Positions 63,160 through 64,000 of a stretch of 64,000 nucleotides of DNA are shown one piece after another (the first letter of the stretch is position 1; the number at the start of each line of letters is the position of its first letter). Below the pieces are notes generated by a model. That model was given only the letters and a program-made list of their open reading frames with translations, was not told where the DNA came from and ran no database searches. A program made the translations under genes and the position numbers. The DNA is from Nymphaea colorata (Eukaryota; Streptophyta; Magnoliopsida; Nymphaeales; Nymphaeaceae), in assembly GCF_008831285.2 (NCBI RefSeq), contig NC_045147.1, positions 16,594,854 through 16,658,853 on the forward strand, written 5' to 3'.

Positions 63160-64000
63160 CTGATTTCAGTAGCTGCAGATGGCTAGCAGCCATGACTCGG
63201 AATCGGAAAAACAGGGTACAGACATCGGCAGTGGCCTATAACGAATCGCTTCCTTGACTTGGAGTCGGCGGCCTTGGTCAGTCTCAGTGAGCCCCGAGGG
63301 AACAGGAAAGCTCCTCTGAGGAAAAAGCCGGCCAGACGTGCTGTGTGGTCTTCTACTTTACAGCAGACATGCGTTTCATTTTTCTTCTCCAAATTCTATC
63401 TTCTGTTTTCGCTCGGGACTCTTCACTCATTTGGTGATAATTCGATCAATTTGATTCTAAGCATTACTCTTTTGACTGCAAACGCTTCCAAATCAACTCT
63501 GACGCAGAAAAACAAGGAGAGGAGCTTCAACCTCTTAGGGGTATCTCTTTTCCTTTCCTCCTCCAATTACACCTGTATTGAGTAAGTTCTGAAGTAGCCT
63601 TGTATCCTAAATGGAAGGGTTTGGGCCTACGAACGTATCCTTGCTTCTCTCATCAATTCTATTCCCACAATCTATTTCATTCTCATATGCATTGCCCTTC
63701 TAAACTTTAAATGGTAGATTCACCACACTTTAATTGATGGGTCTACGGCTTCTTACCCAAGTCCTGTTTTTGCTCTCTTTTGAGGAACAATAATTTTAAT
63801 CAGGATTAACAACATACCATAGTTATGGATTCAACAACTAATAATATTTGGAGAAAGTTAATTCATGCCGCTTTATCTAAATGAGCGGTTTCATTTCATT
63901 CACTTCTGTAAGTGCTCGCGTAATTTTGACAAATGAAACAAGCTTTTCGTTTACAAATTTAACCTCAAAAATGAATGTAAACTGACCAAGAAAACAAAGC
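63160..64000. other. Window end, no gene seen
   Basis: Upstream DNA of the minus-strand DUF760 gene. The plus strand has a 108-codon frame at 63259-63585 with no recognisable domain, which I do not call. Nothing else is visible. Confidence 0.5.

Overview
This is a plant nuclear segment, almost certainly from an angiosperm. The evidence is intron-split genes with GT-AG (and two GC-AG) introns, chloroplast transit peptides, plant-only families (KANADI, XTH, DUF760) and AT-rich intergenic DNA full of CT/GA and AT microsatellites. I cannot fix the species. The grass-type strongly GC-rich exon pattern is absent. Exon models below were built by hand from reading frame, splice signals and remembered family sequences. 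No alignment or transcript data were available.

Layout: 1-12.4 kb is gene-poor (degenerate repeats, an LTR-like fragment, microsatellites, a 111-bp in-frame tandem duplication). 12.5-18.5 kb (+) is a six-exon KANADI/GARP transcription factor gene. 18.5-27.3 kb is intergenic and holds a perfect 36-bp-arm hairpin at 22.2 kb. 27.3-33.7 kb (-) is a seven-exon ALKBH10-type 2-oxoglutarate/Fe(II) oxygenase gene. 34-38.7 kb is intergenic with a Tourist-like MITE. 38.7-51.4 kb (+) is an eight-exon plastid anthranilate synthase beta-subunit gene. Two hAT elements lie in its introns: a 714-bp internally deleted copy in intron 5, and a 3,454-bp intact-looking element, on the opposite strand, in the 7.9-kb intron 7. 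53.0-55.1 kb (-) is a four-exon secreted xyloglucan endotransglucosylase/hydrolase. 55.7-60.8 kb is intergenic, with a tRNA-derived SINE bounded by 15-bp target-site duplications and a G:U-tolerant hairpin. 60.8-62.6 kb (-) is a three-exon chloroplast DUF760 ('UV-B-induced protein') gene with a probable 5' UTR intron and TATA box. 63.2-64 kb shows nothing recognisable.

The five host genes are unrelated housekeeping and developmental genes (leaf polarity, RNA modification, tryptophan synthesis, wall remodelling, plastid protein) and do not form a pathway. The most notable signals are: the hAT element with perfect 19-bp inverted ends, 8-bp duplications and an uninterrupted two-exon transposase; a non-canonical GC splice donor 77 bp from the other hAT insertion in the same gene; a tandemly duplicated splice donor in that gene; an apparent loss of an iron-ligand histidine in the ALKBH10-like protein; and the perfect hairpin at 22.2 kb. 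I did not find a convincing entirely new system. The transposon-loaded anthranilate synthase gene is the strongest candidate for follow-up.
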